Below, in pieces: positions 32,413-41,477 of a stretch of 64,000 nucleotides of DNA. The notes below the pieces were generated by a model. The model ran no database searches. It was not told the origin of the DNA and saw only the letters and a list, made by a program, of their open reading frames with translations. Source of the stretch: a bacterium (GTDB lineage Bacteria; Bacillota; Clostridia; Christensenellales; CAG-138); assembly GCA_022778545.1 (NCBI GenBank), contig JALFDW010000037.1, positions 1 through 64,000 on the forward strand. Direction: 5' to 3'. The translations under genes and the position numbers were made by a program. Within the stretch, counting starts at the first letter, position 1; each line of letters starts with the position of its first letter.

Positions 32413-35400
32413 CTACGCGATCTCGTTGAACCGCGCGGATACGATCTTCGATATGCCCCGCTCCTCCATCGCCACGCCGTAGAGCGCATTGCAGACTTCC
32501 ATGCTGCCCTTGCGGTGCGTGATGAGGATGAACTGCGTGTCCCCGGAATAGCGCTTCACATACTCCGCAAAATTGGAAACGTTGACCTCGTCGAGCGACG
32601 TTTCGATCTCATCCAGAATACAGAACGCCGTGGGCTTGAGCTTGAGCATCGCGAACAGCAGCGCAATGGCCGTAAGCGCGCGCTCACCGCCCGAGAGCAG
32701 CGAAAGCAGCTGCAATTTCTTTCCCGGTGGCTGCGCGATGATGTCGATGTCGCAGTTGAGGATGTCGTTTTTGTCGGAAAGGATCAGCTCCGCCTTGCCT
32801 CCGCCAAACAGTTCCGTAAACGTGGTGGCGAAGTTTTCCCCAATGCGTTCAAACTGCCTGCGGAACTCCGTTTCCATCGTCGCCACAAGCTCCGCGATAA
32901 GCTTCTGCAGATCCGCCTCCGCCTGGGTCAAGTCACTGCACTGTGCGTTCAGGCTTTCATAGCGCTCCTTGACGTTTTTGTAATCCTCGATCGCGCTCAC
33001 GTTTACATCGCCCAGCGCGCGGATGGCCTTTTTGAGCTCATCCACCCGCACATGCGAGGCCGTAATGGCGATCTGCCTGCGGAAGGGCTGCGCGTTTTCA
33101 TACGTCAGCTCATATTCTTCCCAGATGCGGTCCTGCATCGTCGTAAGTTCCATCTGCGCGCGGCTCTGGTTCAGTTCGGCCCTGTGCCGGCGCTCCCGCA
33201 TGTCGCCAAGTTCCGCCGCGATGGTTTCCCGCCGCGCGCGCAGCTCGTCGAGCGCCTGCAGATGCTTTGCGCGCTCGTTTTCCATCGCATGCAGGCGGTC
33301 GGTATGCGCATCCACCTCTTTGCGCTCCGCGCTGATGTCCACATCGATCGCGGCAAGTTCCTGCTGCATCCGGGTAAACTTTGCAAGCGACTCTTCCACC
33401 GCACTCTTATCCGCCTCCACGGAAGCGGAAAGCCCGGCAAGCTCACGCTGCATGCGCGCGCGTTCGTTCTCGGCAGCTGCCTGCTCCTTTTCAAGCGCCA
33501 TGAGCGCCACGCGCTTCTCGGTCGCACGCTCGTTTTCCGCAGCATGCCCCGCGCGCAGAGCGGCCAGCATCTCCTGCGTCTTTTTGATGTCCTCCTGCGT
33601 GGCGAAATTGCCTTCTTCCAGCCCCTCGCGATCCGCCTCGGCAGCACGGCGCTGTTCATCGATGTTTTCTATATTATCGTGGATCTGCGCCCGTTCAAGC
33701 GCCGCTTCTTCCAGCTCCTCATGCGCATCGTCCACATATTTGCGGATGATATCCAGCTTTTCCTTCTGCGTCGCAAGTTCCACATCCTTTTTATGAAGCG
33801 CTTCGGCAGCCGCTTCCACCGCAGCGTTTGCGCTGCCGAGCGAAGCCTCCGCCTCCTCTGCCTCAGCAGTGCGGCCGGCAAGCCCTTCCGCAAGGGAAAC
33901 CATGCGTTTTTTCAGTTCCTCGATCTCACGCTCGCGGCCGATCAGGCTGAATTCCCGCTTCTGCACGCTGCCGCCCGTCATCGAACCGCCGGGGTTGATG
34001 ATGTCGCCTTTCACCGTAGCAATGCGGAACGCGCCGCGCGCGCGCTTGTTGATGGCGATGCCCGCGTCAAGGTCCCGCACGATCACCGTGCGGCCAAGCA
34101 GGTTTTCGATCACGCCCTTGTATTTCGCGTCAAAGCCCACAAGCTCGGATGCCACGCCGAAAAAGCCGTCCACACGGCAGGTTTCCCGTTCCCCTGCATC
34201 CAGCGTGCGCGGGCGCATGGCGGAGATCGGGAGCAGCGTTGCGCGGCCGTATTCCTTGCGGCGCAGGTATTCGATCACATACTTTGCGTCCTGTTCAGTA
34301 GGCGTAACGATGTTCTGCAGCGCGGCACCAAGCGCCATCTCCACTGCGGTTTCATATTCCTTCGGCACGCGGATCAGCTCTGCTACGACGCCTTCGATGC
34401 GCTTCTTCAGTTCAGGGTCGCGCCCGCTGTCCCGGAGCACGTTGCGCACGCTCGTATAGTAGCCCTCATGCGCGCGCTTCATTTCCTCAAGCACTTTCAG
34501 GCGGGATCGTCCCGCCTCAGCCTGCTGCTCCATCGTGCGCACCGCCTCGCGCGCCGCGCGCAGCCGTTCGTTCGTTTCGTTCACTCCCGCGATAGCTGCC
34601 GCACGCTGCTTTTCCGCTTCCTGCCGCGCTGCGCGCACATTGTTATACTGCTTCTCCGCCTCCGCATATTCCGCATCGAGCTTTGCAGCCTTTTCGCGGA
34701 GCGCAGCCTCTTCTTCATCGATGGCAGTAAGGCGTTCCTCCAGCGTGCCGCGGATGGCCTCGTAGCGGGAAAGCATGCTCTTTGCATCCGAAATGCGGTT
34801 CATCGCCTCGATCATCTCGCGCTTCTGCCGTTCGAGCAATGCTTCCTTTTCTTCGATGTCCGCGGCCATTTCCGCGAGTTTCCGGCTCTGCGCTTCAAAG
34901 GCTTCCCGTTCCGCAATCTGCCTGTCCGCATTGCCGGAAAGTTCGCCATCGCGCGCGGCAAGGCTTTCCGAAAGCTCCCGGCTCCGCGCCTCGCTCTCCG
35001 CAATGTGCGCCTGCAAACGCTCGCGCTCCTGCAGAAGGTTCTCCATGCGCTCCTGAAACACGCGGGATTCGCCCGTCTTCGCTTCCACGCCGGAAGAGAG
35101 TGCAAGCAGCTTGTTCTGCAGCTCGCTGATCGCATCCGCCAGTGCGCGCTCGCGTTCTTCCTCCGCCGCGCAATCCGCACCGAGGCTGCCCTCGAGCGCC
35201 GCATTCTTCTCGATCTCGCCGGAAAGCTGTGCAAGCGTATCCGCAAGGCTCAGCAGCCGCTCGTTGAGCTTATCGTACTGATACAGGAATACGTTGATCT
35301 CGATCTCCTTCAGTTCATCCCGGAGGCGCAGATACTCGCGTGCCGCCGCGCTCTGCTCCTCGAGCGGCCCCACCTGGCTGCCGAGCTCTTCGAGAATGTC

Positions 35401-35976
35401 GTTCAGGCGCTGAAGGTTTTTCCTTGTGCTTTCCAGCTTGCGCTCGGCATCTTCCTTGCGCACGCGGTATTTCATCACGCCCGCTGCCTCTTCAAAGGCG
35501 TTGCGGCGCTCGCTGGACTTGTTGGAAAGGATTTCTTCCACGCGGCCCTGCCCGATGATGGAATAGCCTTCCTTGCCGATGCCCGTATCCCGGAACACCT
35601 CGCTGATGTCCTTCAGGCGGCAGGCGGTACGGTTCAGAAGGTATTCGCTCTCGCCGGAGCGGTAAACGCGCCGCGTCACGGTAACCTCGGTAAAATCCGT
35701 GTTCAGCTTGCCGTCCGTGTTGTCAAACGTCAGCGAGACTTCACAATAGGCAAGCGGCTTTTTCTGTTCCGTGCCGTTGAAGATGACGTCCTCCATCTTC
35801 GCTCCGCGCAGAGCACGGGCGCTCTGCTCGCCCAGCACCCAGCGCACAGCATCCGCAATGTTGCTTTTTCCGCTGCCATTGGGGCCGACGATCGCCGTGA
35901 CGCCCTTTTCAAATTCAATCTCTGTCTTCCGGGCAAAGGATTTGAACCCGTTTATCTCAAGTTTTATCAGTCTCAA
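32413..35976 (-). CDS. smc: Chromosome segregation protein SMC
   Basis: This 1187-residue ATPase is the core of the condensin-like complex with ScpA and ScpB. It has Walker A GPNGSGKSNIADAVRW near residue 32, long coiled coils (about 170-500 and 680-1010), a hinge with GVVAELIRVPKEYETAVEMA, the signature LLSGGERALTAIALLFAML, and Walker B FCILDEIETSLDE near the C-terminus. The start is TTG at 35976, giving the canonical RLIKLEINGFKSFA; no ATG fits. It is between rnc and ftsY as in Bacillus. Confidence 0.97.
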   Translation of the reverse strand: MRLIKLEINGFKSFARKTEIEFEKGVTAIVGPNGSGKSNIADAVRWVLGEQSARALRGAKMEDVIFNGTEQKKPLAYCEVSLTFDNTDGKLNTDFTEVTVTRRVYRSGESEYLLNRTACRLKDISEVFRDTGIGKEGYSIIGQGRVEEILSNKSSERRNAFEEAAGVMKYRVRKEDAERKLESTRKNLQRLNDILEELGSQVGPLEEQSAAAREYLRLRDELKEIEINVFLYQYDKLNERLLSLADTLAQLSGEIEKNAALEGSLGADCAAEEERERALADAISELQNKLLALSSGVEAKTGESRVFQERMENLLQERERLQAHIAESEARSRELSESLAARDGELSGNADRQIAEREAFEAQSRKLAEMAADIEEKEALLERQKREMIEAMNRISDAKSMLSRYEAIRGTLEERLTAIDEEEAALREKAAKLDAEYAEAEKQYNNVRAARQEAEKQRAAAIAGVNETNERLRAAREAVRTMEQQAEAGRSRLKVLEEMKRAHEGYYTSVRNVLRDSGRDPELKKRIEGVVAELIRVPKEYETAVEMALGAALQNIVTPTEQDAKYVIEYLRRKEYGRATLLPISAMRPRTLDAGERETCRVDGFFGVASELVGFDAKYKGVIENLLGRTVIVRDLDAGIAINKRARGAFRIATVKGDIINPGGSMTGGSVQKREFSLIGREREIEELKKRMVSLAEGLAGRTAEAEEAEASLGSANAAVEAAAEALHKKDVELATQKEKLDIIRKYVDDAHEELEEAALERAQIHDNIENIDEQRRAAEADREGLEEGNFATQEDIKKTQEMLAALRAGHAAENERATEKRVALMALEKEQAAAENERARMQRELAGLSASVEADKSAVEESLAKFTRMQQELAAIDVDISAERKEVDAHTDRLHAMENERAKHLQALDELRARRETIAAELGDMRERRHRAELNQSRAQMELTTMQDRIWEEYELTYENAQPFRRQIAITASHVRVDELKKAIRALGDVNVSAIEDYKNVKERYESLNAQCSDLTQAEADLQKLIAELVATMETEFRRQFERIGENFATTFTELFGGGKAELILSDKNDILNCDIDIIAQPPGKKLQLLSLLSGGERALTAIALLFAMLKLKPTAFCILDEIETSLDEVNVSNFAEYVKRYSGDTQFILITHRKGSMEVCNALYGVAMEERGISKIVSARFNEIA

Positions 35977-36001
35977 TCGTGTATACCAAACCTTCTCCGT
36001 T

Positions 36002-36718
36002 TCAATCCGCTGCGCGGATCACGCCGAATTCAATGAGCGCAGCACGCGCCGCCTGCTGCCCGGCTTCCTGCTTCGTGCGGCCTTCTCCCGCGCCCGCAGT
36101 CTCGCCCGCAACGAGCACGCGCATGGAAAACGTCTTGTTGTGATCCGGGCCGCTGCTGCCGGTCAGCTCGTAAACGATCGGCCCCATGTGGCGCTTTTGC
36201 ACATATTCCTGAAGCATAGTCTTGTGGTCTTTGATGAGCCGTCCGGCCATCGCGTCCACCACGCTCCTGTGGACGAACCGCATGATGAACTCCTTTGCGA
36301 CCTCCATGCCTCCGTCAATGTACAAAGCGCCGATCACCGCTTCCACCGCGTCCGAAAGGATGGAAGGCTTCTCCCTGCCGCCGGAGTGATCCTCCCCGCG
36401 GCCAAGAAGGAGCAGCGCGCCAAGGTCATAGTCCCGCGCCACCTCGTACAACGCGCTCTCGCAGACCGCCTGCGCCCGGAGGCGTGTCATCGCGCCCTCA
36501 TCGTATTCCGGAAAGCGCAGATACAGATACTCGCTCGTACAGAGTTCCAGCACAGCATCTCCGAGGAACTCCAAACGCTCGTTGTGCGCGCTTGCACGCC
36601 CGTCCCCTTTTACATAGGAAGTGTGCGTAAGCGCAGTATCCAGCAGCGCCAGATCATGGAACTTGTATGCAAGCCGTTCCTCCAGCGCATTAAGCATTTT
36701 TCTTCGCTGAAATTCCAA
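36002..36718 (-). CDS. rnc: Ribonuclease III
   Basis: A 238-residue double-strand-specific endonuclease that matures rRNA. ERLEFLGDAVLEL is the catalytic signature (residues 40-52), DAVEAVIGALYID adds the second acidic pair, and a C-terminal dsRNA-binding domain spans about 160-232. The start is taken as TTG at 36718, with GGAGG five bases upstream. GTG at 36730 and ATG at codon 8 (MLNALEERL) are alternatives. A terminator lies just upstream, between acpP and rnc, so rnc-smc-ftsY expression depends on readthrough or an unseen promoter. Confidence 0.94.
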   Translation of the reverse strand: MEFQRRKMLNALEERLAYKFHDLALLDTALTHTSYVKGDGRASAHNERLEFLGDAVLELCTSEYLYLRFPEYDEGAMTRLRAQAVCESALYEVARDYDLGALLLLGRGEDHSGGREKPSILSDAVEAVIGALYIDGGMEVAKEFIMRFVHRSVVDAMAGRLIKDHKTMLQEYVQKRHMGPIVYELTGSSGPDHNKTFSMRVLVAGETAGAGEGRTKQEAGQQAARAALIEFGVIRAAD

Positions 36719-36735
36719 ATTATCCTCCACATGCC

Positions 36736-36759
36736 AAAAACCCGCATCGGCGATGCGGG
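36736..36759 (-). terminator. Intergenic terminator between acpP and rnc
   Basis: CCCGCATC (36741-36748) pairs with GATGCGGG (36752-36759) in a palindromic stem. On the minus strand it is followed directly by TTTTT. It should attenuate transcription from plsX-acpP into rnc-smc. Confidence 0.82.
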
Positions 36760-36776
36760 TATCAGCGAGCCTTCTG

Positions 36777-36998
36777 TTATTTCTTCACATACTTGATGAT
36801 GTCGCCCACGCAGCGGATGCCGGGCAGCTCATCGTCCGGAATCTGAATGCCGTACTCCTGCTCAAGATCCATAATAAGCTCAACGATGTCAAGCGAGTCC
36901 GCCTTCAGATCCTCGATGAGCCGGGATTCCATCGTGATTTCCTCTTCCGGGAGGTCAAGCTGCTTTGCGATCGCAGCGCGTACATTTTCAAATTCCAT
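36777..36998 (-). CDS. acpP: Acyl carrier protein
   Basis: A 73-residue ACP carrying the growing fatty acid on phosphopantetheine. The modified Ser is in LKADSLDIVELIM. The ATG at 36998 follows AAAGGCGG; an in-frame extension to 37049 lacks a signal. It is next to plsX. AcpS, which attaches the prosthetic group, is encoded at 48.4 kb, and the CoA donor pathway is at 5.4 and 44.6 kb. Confidence 0.96.
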   Translation of the reverse strand: MEFENVRAAIAKQLDLPEEEITMESRLIEDLKADSLDIVELIMDLEQEYGIQIPDDELPGIRCVGDIIKYVKK

Positions 36999-37090
36999 GA
37001 ATTCATACCGCCTTTCCAAATGATTCCATGATAAATCCGCCGGCGTCACCGGCTGTTATGCCTTAAGTTTAACTTTTACGGCGCGCTCTG

Positions 37091-38104
37091 TCAATCCTCT
37101 TCATCCGGCAGGGCCGCGACCGCAGCGCCGATCGCCCCGTTGATGTCCGCCGCGACGAAGCGCCGCGCCTGCATCACCGCGGAACAGAACGCCTTCGCAT
37201 CCGAGCTGCCGTGAGCCTTGATAACACCGCCGTTTACGCCAAGGAGCGGAGCCCCGCCGTGTTCCGTGGAATCCATCATCTTTTTCATGCGCCGGAAAGC
37301 AGGCTTTGCCAGCAGCGCGCCGAATTTGGAGCGCGTATCCGCCATCAGCTCCTCCTTGAGCATGGAAAGGATCGTCGCGGAAAGGCCCTCCGTGTACTTG
37401 AGCACCACATTGCCGGAGAAGCCGTCGCACACCAGCACGTCATAATCGCCGGAAAGAATGTCACGCGCTTCGCAGTTGCCCACAAAGTTCACCGGCGCAG
37501 CCTGAAGCAGCGGATAGGTGGCCTTTGTAAGCTCGTTGCCCTTTTCCGCCTCCGCGCCGTTGTTGAGGAGGCCGACGCGCGGGTTTTCAACGCCCGCAAC
37601 GCCTTTCATATAAGCCGAACCCATCACGGCAAACTGCTGCAGATATGCGGGCTTGCAGTCCGCATTCGCACCGCAGTCGATCAGCATCATCTGGCCGCCC
37701 GTGCGCGTAGGCAGAAGCGGCGCGAGCGCCGGGCGTTTTACGCCCTTGATGCGCCGCACAATGAGCGTTGCGCCCGTCAGCAGCGCACCCGTGCTGCCCG
37801 CGGAAACGATGCAGTCCGCCTCGCCGTTTGCGACCGCAGTAAGCGCCTTCACCAGGGAGGAATCCTTCTTGCGTTTGATGGCAAGCGTGGGCGCCTCATG
37901 GCAGTCGATCACTTCCTCCGCGTTGAGCACGGCCATGCGCGCCGCATCAAAGCTGTGCTTTTGCAGCTCGCTCCGGATGGCGTCCTCTTTGCCGCAAAGG
38001 GTGATCGTTATGTCGTCAAAACGGTTGAGCGCAAGCGCCGCGCCCTCCACAACAGCCGCAGGCGCATTGTCGCCGCCGAAAGCATCCATTATGATCCGAA
38101 TCAT
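37091..38104 (-). CDS. plsX: Phosphate acyltransferase PlsX
   Basis: A 337-residue enzyme producing acyl-phosphate from acyl-ACP for phospholipid synthesis. MDAFGGDNAPAAVVEGA, SAGSTGALLTGA and CDGFSGNVVLKYTEGL are the family blocks. It begins the plsX-acpP-rnc-smc-ftsY series. No clear FapR palindrome was seen in its promoter region. Confidence 0.96.
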   Translation of the reverse strand: MIRIIMDAFGGDNAPAAVVEGAALALNRFDDITITLCGKEDAIRSELQKHSFDAARMAVLNAEEVIDCHEAPTLAIKRKKDSSLVKALTAVANGEADCIVSAGSTGALLTGATLIVRRIKGVKRPALAPLLPTRTGGQMMLIDCGANADCKPAYLQQFAVMGSAYMKGVAGVENPRVGLLNNGAEAEKGNELTKATYPLLQAAPVNFVGNCEARDILSGDYDVLVCDGFSGNVVLKYTEGLSATILSMLKEELMADTRSKFGALLAKPAFRRMKKMMDSTEHGGAPLLGVNGGVIKAHGSSDAKAFCSAVMQARRFVAADINGAIGAAVAALPDEED

Positions 38105-38136
38105 TGCAAATCATTCCTTTGTTAAAAATATGTTTG

Positions 38137-38166
38137 ATTTTACCACGCTGCAGCAGCACTTGTAAA
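38137..38166 (-). promoter_or_regulatory. Promoter of plsX-acpP
   Basis: TTTACA (38166-38161) and TAAAAT (38142-38137) on the minus strand with an 18-base spacer, between the rpmF terminator and plsX. Confidence 0.6.
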
Positions 38167-38200
38167 CCGCAAAGCCGGGTCAAAGCCGGTTTTAAGAAAG

Positions 38201-38237
38201 AAAAGGGCTTCCGCCCCGATTCCGGGAAGGAAGCCCT
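38201..38237 (-). terminator. Terminator of yceD-rpmF
   Basis: GGGCTTCC (38205-38212) pairs with GGAAGCCC (38229-38236), with inner GC pairing. On the minus strand it is followed by TTTTCTTTCTT. Confidence 0.88.
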
Positions 38238-38265
38238 TCAAGTGCAAATCAAAGAACGGAGCGCC

Positions 38266-38454
38266 TTACGCCTTCTGTTCTTCCACTTTGACGACCTGCT
38301 TGCCATCGTAATAGCCGCACTTTTTGCATACCCGATGAGCCAGCTTGGGCTCATGGCACTGCGCGCACTCCACGATGCCGGGGATGGAAAGCTTCCAGTT
38401 CGCCCTGCGCGCATCGCGCCTCGCCTTCGAAGTTTTTCTCTTGGGGACTGCCAT
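38266..38454 (-). CDS. rpmF: 50S ribosomal protein L32
   Basis: A 62-residue L32. [20 protein letters not shown] is the standard basic start, and the four zinc cysteines are intact (CAQCHEP and CKKCGYY). This is the zinc-binding (C+) form. It directly follows yceD. Confidence 0.97.
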   Translation of the reverse strand: MAVPKRKTSKARRDARRANWKLSIPGIVECAQCHEPKLAHRVCKKCGYYDGKQVVKVEEQKA

Positions 38455-38456
38455 GG

Positions 38457-38975
38457 TTACACCTCCTTATCGTCATTCAACAGCGTCTTGAGCGCGGCGA
38501 ATGGCGATGGTGGTTCTTCCTCGCCGGCTTCACGCGCGCAGGAGCACTGCGCTGTGTTCAAATCGCACCCACAAACGGGGCATAGCCCGCGGCAGTCCGG
38601 CCGGCACACGCTGTAAGGCTGCATGTTGAGCAGGATCGCGTCGCTGAGCATTTGGCTGATATCAAGCTCCTCACCGGAAAATCCGTAGCACTCGCTGTCC
38701 GCGGAAGCGTTTTTTTCAAAACGCTCATCGAACTGTGCCTCGAACGGTTCCTCGAATTCCTTTGCGCAGCGCGCGCATTGGGAATGCAGTGAGGTGCTCA
38801 AAGTACCTTTGACGGAAAACCCGCTGCCATCGAACACATATTCCGCTTTCACGGAGACCGGCGCGGCAAACCGGATGACCCGCCCCAGATATTCCATATC
38901 CTGAAACGGTTCGGCTGCCCGGAATGTGCCGGTGCGCCCGGGGAGCTTCAGCTCCAAAGCTACGGGTATTTTCAT
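38457..38975 (-). CDS. yceD: YceD family protein (DUF177)
   Basis: A 172-residue protein of the YceD/DUF177 family, usually co-encoded with L32 and linked to 23S rRNA or ribosome assembly. It has the CARC pair (residues 64-67) and a later cluster, [17 protein letters not shown], of likely metal-binding cysteines. It is two bases from rpmF and has a strong promoter upstream. Confidence 0.9.
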   Translation of the reverse strand: MKIPVALELKLPGRTGTFRAAEPFQDMEYLGRVIRFAAPVSVKAEYVFDGSGFSVKGTLSTSLHSQCARCAKEFEEPFEAQFDERFEKNASADSECYGFSGEELDISQMLSDAILLNMQPYSVCRPDCRGLCPVCGCDLNTAQCSCAREAGEEEPPSPFAALKTLLNDDKEV

Positions 38976-38993
38976 CGAAAGTCAACCTCGTTT

Positions 38994-39022
38994 ATTTTAT
39001 CCATTGCCTTATTGTTTGTCAA
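38994..39022 (-). promoter_or_regulatory. Promoter of yceD-rpmF
   Basis: TTGACA (39022-39017) and TAAAAT (38999-38994) on the minus strand with a 17-base spacer. The context GTTGACAAACA is the same as in the ROK operon promoter at 23.5 kb. Confidence 0.8.
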
Positions 39023-39055
39023 CAATATTTTCCGGATTCATGTCCTTTTCCTGCG

Positions 39056-40267
39056 TTATTTCGCAGCGAGGGCCGCGGTATCGCGCGCGATGACCATCTC
39101 TTCATCGGTCGGGATCACGAATACCTTCACGCGGCTGCCCTTCACGCTGATCTCGGCTTCTTCGCCGCGCGGGCAGGTCTGGTTCGCCTCGCGGTCAAAC
39201 TCCACGCCAAGATAGCCGAGGTCGCCCGCGATCGCTTCGCGGATCGCACGGTCGTTCTCGCCTACGCCCGCCGTGAACACGATCGCGTCCACGCCGCCGA
39301 GCGCCGCCGCATAAGCGCCGATGTACTTCTTTACCTTGTAAGCAAAGGTCTTGAGCGCAAGCTTCGCCCGCTCGTTGCCTTCCTTTGCCGCTTCGTCCAG
39401 GTCGCGGAAGTCGCTCGATACGCCGGAGATGCCGAGCACGCCGCTCTTCTTGTTCATGTAGGTGTCGATGCCCTTCTTGTCGAGATCGAGCTTCTCCATG
39501 AGGTAGGTGACGATCGCGGGGTCCATGTCGCCGCAGCGGGTGCCCATCGGCACGCCCTCAAGCGGCGTAAGGCCCATGGAGGTATCGATGCACTTGCCGC
39601 CCTTTACAGCTGCAATGCTCGAGCCGTTGCCCAGGTGGCAGGTGATGACGCGCGTCTGCTCCGCGGGAATGCCAAGCTTTTCGAGTTTTTCGATGGCACG
39701 GCCGGAAACATACAGGTGGGAGGTACCATGGAAGCCGTAGCGGCGGACCATGAGGTCGGTATACGCTTCATACGGCAGGCCGTAGAGGAACGCTTCCGGC
39801 GGCATGGTCTGATGGAACGCGGTATCGAACACGGCGACCATCGGGGTGTTGGGCATGATTGCGCGGCAGGCGTCGATGCCCATGAGGTTGGCGGGGTTGT
39901 GCAGCGGTGCAAGATCCGTGAGGCTCTTGACGGCCTCGATCAGCTCGTCGGTGATGAGCGCGGACTTCGCGAACTTTTCGCCGCCATGGACGATGCGGTG
40001 ACCGACCGCGTCGATCTCATCCATGCTCTTCACAACGCCGATCTTGGGATCGACAAGCGCGTCGAGCACCATGCGGATGGCGTCGGTATGATCCTTCATG
40101 TCCTGCTTGAACTCATGCTTGTCACCGCCGGCAGGCTTATAAGTCAGCATGGAGCCGCCGATGCCGATGCGCTCGCAAAGGCCCTTTGCGATCACGTTGC
40201 CGTTGTCCACGTCAATGAGCTGATACTTGAGGGAAGAACTTCCCGCGTTGATGACCAGTACTTTCAT
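39056..40267 (-). CDS. ackA: Acetate kinase
   Basis: A 403-residue kinase making ATP and acetate from acetyl phosphate, the energy-yielding step of acetate fermentation. VINAGSSSLKYQLID (N-terminal phosphate site), DTAFHQTMPPEAFLYGLP with the catalytic residues, and HLGNGSSIAAVKGGK (ATP loop) are present. It follows pta by 15 bases. No own promoter seen. Confidence 0.97.
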   Translation of the reverse strand: MKVLVINAGSSSLKYQLIDVDNGNVIAKGLCERIGIGGSMLTYKPAGGDKHEFKQDMKDHTDAIRMVLDALVDPKIGVVKSMDEIDAVGHRIVHGGEKFAKSALITDELIEAVKSLTDLAPLHNPANLMGIDACRAIMPNTPMVAVFDTAFHQTMPPEAFLYGLPYEAYTDLMVRRYGFHGTSHLYVSGRAIEKLEKLGIPAEQTRVITCHLGNGSSIAAVKGGKCIDTSMGLTPLEGVPMGTRCGDMDPAIVTYLMEKLDLDKKGIDTYMNKKSGVLGISGVSSDFRDLDEAAKEGNERAKLALKTFAYKVKKYIGAYAAALGGVDAIVFTAGVGENDRAIREAIAGDLGYLGVEFDREANQTCPRGEEAEISVKGSRVKVFVIPTDEEMVIARDTAALAAK

Positions 40268-40282
40268 CTTTGTTTCTCCTTT

Positions 40283-41287
40283 TTATTTCGCCATGTTCTG
40301 CGCCTGCACAGCCGTAATGGCCACGACGGAGACGATATCCTCTACGCTGCAGCCGCGGGAAAGATCGTTGATGGGTTTGCGGAAGCCCTGGCAGATCGGG
40401 CCCGTTGCCTCTGCACCCGCAAGGCGCTGCACAAGCTTGTAGCCGATGTTGCCTGCCTCAAGGCTCGGGAACACGAGCACGTTGGCTTTGCCTGCAACGG
40501 GGCTGCCGGGGGACTTGAGCTGGCCGACCTTCTCGATGAGCGCCGCATCCGCCTGAAGCTCGCCATCCACGTTGAGGTTCGGCGCAAGCTCCTTGACCAT
40601 TGCCGTCGCCGCGACAACCTTATCCACGTTTTCATGCTTCGCGCTGCCTTTGGTGGAGAAAGAAAGCATCGCAACGCGCGGATCGATGCCGCAGAGCGCC
40701 TTTCCGGTTTCCGCGGAAGCAACCGCGATGGAAGCAAGCTGTTCCGACGTGGGAGCGATGTTCACCGCGCAATCCGCAAAGATCATCACGCCGTCGTCGC
40801 CAAACGCCTTGTTCGGGATCTCCATGATGAAGCAGCTCGATACGGTGTTCATGCCGGGGGCCATCTTGATGATCTGGAGACCCGGGCGCAGCGTGTCCGC
40901 CGTGGTGCAGATCGCGCCGGCGACCATGCCGTCCACCTTGTCGTCATAGAGCATCATCGCGCCGAAGAACATGGTGTCCTTCATGGACTTCTCGGCCTTC
41001 TCGGGCGTCATGCCCTTGGCCTTGCGCATTTCATAAAACTCATTCACATAGCGTCCGAAATCGGGCGAATCGACAGGGTTCACGATTTCAACGCCCGAGA
41101 GGCATACGCCGAGCGTTTCCGCCTTGGCTTTGATCGCTTCGGGGTTGCCGAGCAGCGTCAGTTTGGCGATGCCTTCCTTGGTGATGATCTCCGCCGCGCG
41201 GATGGTGCGTTCTTCCTCGCCCTCAGGCAGCACGACGTGCTTTACGTCAGCCTTTGCTTTTACTTTGATCTTGTCGAGAACGGACAT
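40283..41287 (-). CDS. pta: Phosphate acetyltransferase
   Basis: A 334-residue short-type Pta converting acetyl-CoA to acetyl phosphate. MMLYDDKVDGMVAGAICTT, LSFSTKGSAKHENVDKV and LNVDGELQADAAL are typical. The ATG at 41287 has AAAGGAG upstream; the longer frame to 41383 would cross the promoter. With ackA it forms the acetate operon, divergent from tmcAL, whose product uses acetate. Confidence 0.95.
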   Translation of the reverse strand: MSVLDKIKVKAKADVKHVVLPEGEEERTIRAAEIITKEGIAKLTLLGNPEAIKAKAETLGVCLSGVEIVNPVDSPDFGRYVNEFYEMRKAKGMTPEKAEKSMKDTMFFGAMMLYDDKVDGMVAGAICTTADTLRPGLQIIKMAPGMNTVSSCFIMEIPNKAFGDDGVMIFADCAVNIAPTSEQLASIAVASAETGKALCGIDPRVAMLSFSTKGSAKHENVDKVVAATAMVKELAPNLNVDGELQADAALIEKVGQLKSPGSPVAGKANVLVFPSLEAGNIGYKLVQRLAGAEATGPICQGFRKPINDLSRGCSVEDIVSVVAITAVQAQNMAK

Positions 41288-41347
41288 TTTGGAATGATCT
41301 CCTTTCGAAACTCTTGTGTTCGGTGGGCATTTCGCCCTAACTTGGAT

Positions 41348-41353
41348 ATTATA
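41348..41353 (-). promoter_or_regulatory. Probable -10 box of pta-ackA
   Basis: TATAAT on the minus strand, 61 bases before the pta start. The -35 region (near TAGGCG) is poor, so activation by a regulator is possible. Confidence 0.5.
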
Positions 41354-41383
41354 GCACAATATATCGTTTTCGCCTACCGGCAC

Positions 41384-41417
41384 AACTGCAATTTTGCAGG
41401 ATAAATTGCAGTTTTTT
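41384..41417. repeat. Perfect 11-bp inverted repeat in the pta/tmcAL divergent region
   Basis: AACTGCAATTT (41384-41394) and AAATTGCAGTT (41403-41413) are exact inverted copies around TGCAGGAT, and TTTT follows on the plus strand. It resembles an intrinsic terminator, but there is no upstream plus-strand gene to end. It lies between the two divergent -10 boxes, so a shared operator is an alternative. Confidence 0.7.
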
Positions 41418-41440
41418 CCGTGTGCAGCCCCGCTTTATGC

Positions 41441-41446
41441 TATAAT
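41441..41446 (+). promoter_or_regulatory. Probable -10 box of tmcAL-ylbJ
   Basis: TATAAT on the plus strand, 32 bases before the tmcAL start. The -35 is not clear; TTTCCG lies 20 bases upstream. Confidence 0.5.
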
Positions 41447-41477
41447 CATAGCATATTCTGATTCGCGGAGGGATCCC

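Noticed and set aside
32515..36036. Open frame of 1173 codons antisense to smc
   Set aside because: An artefact of codon bias opposite smc; no domain, start signal or promoter.
38924..41404. Open frame of 826 codons antisense to ackA-pta
   Set aside because: Runs across two clear genes and their spacer; no independent evidence.
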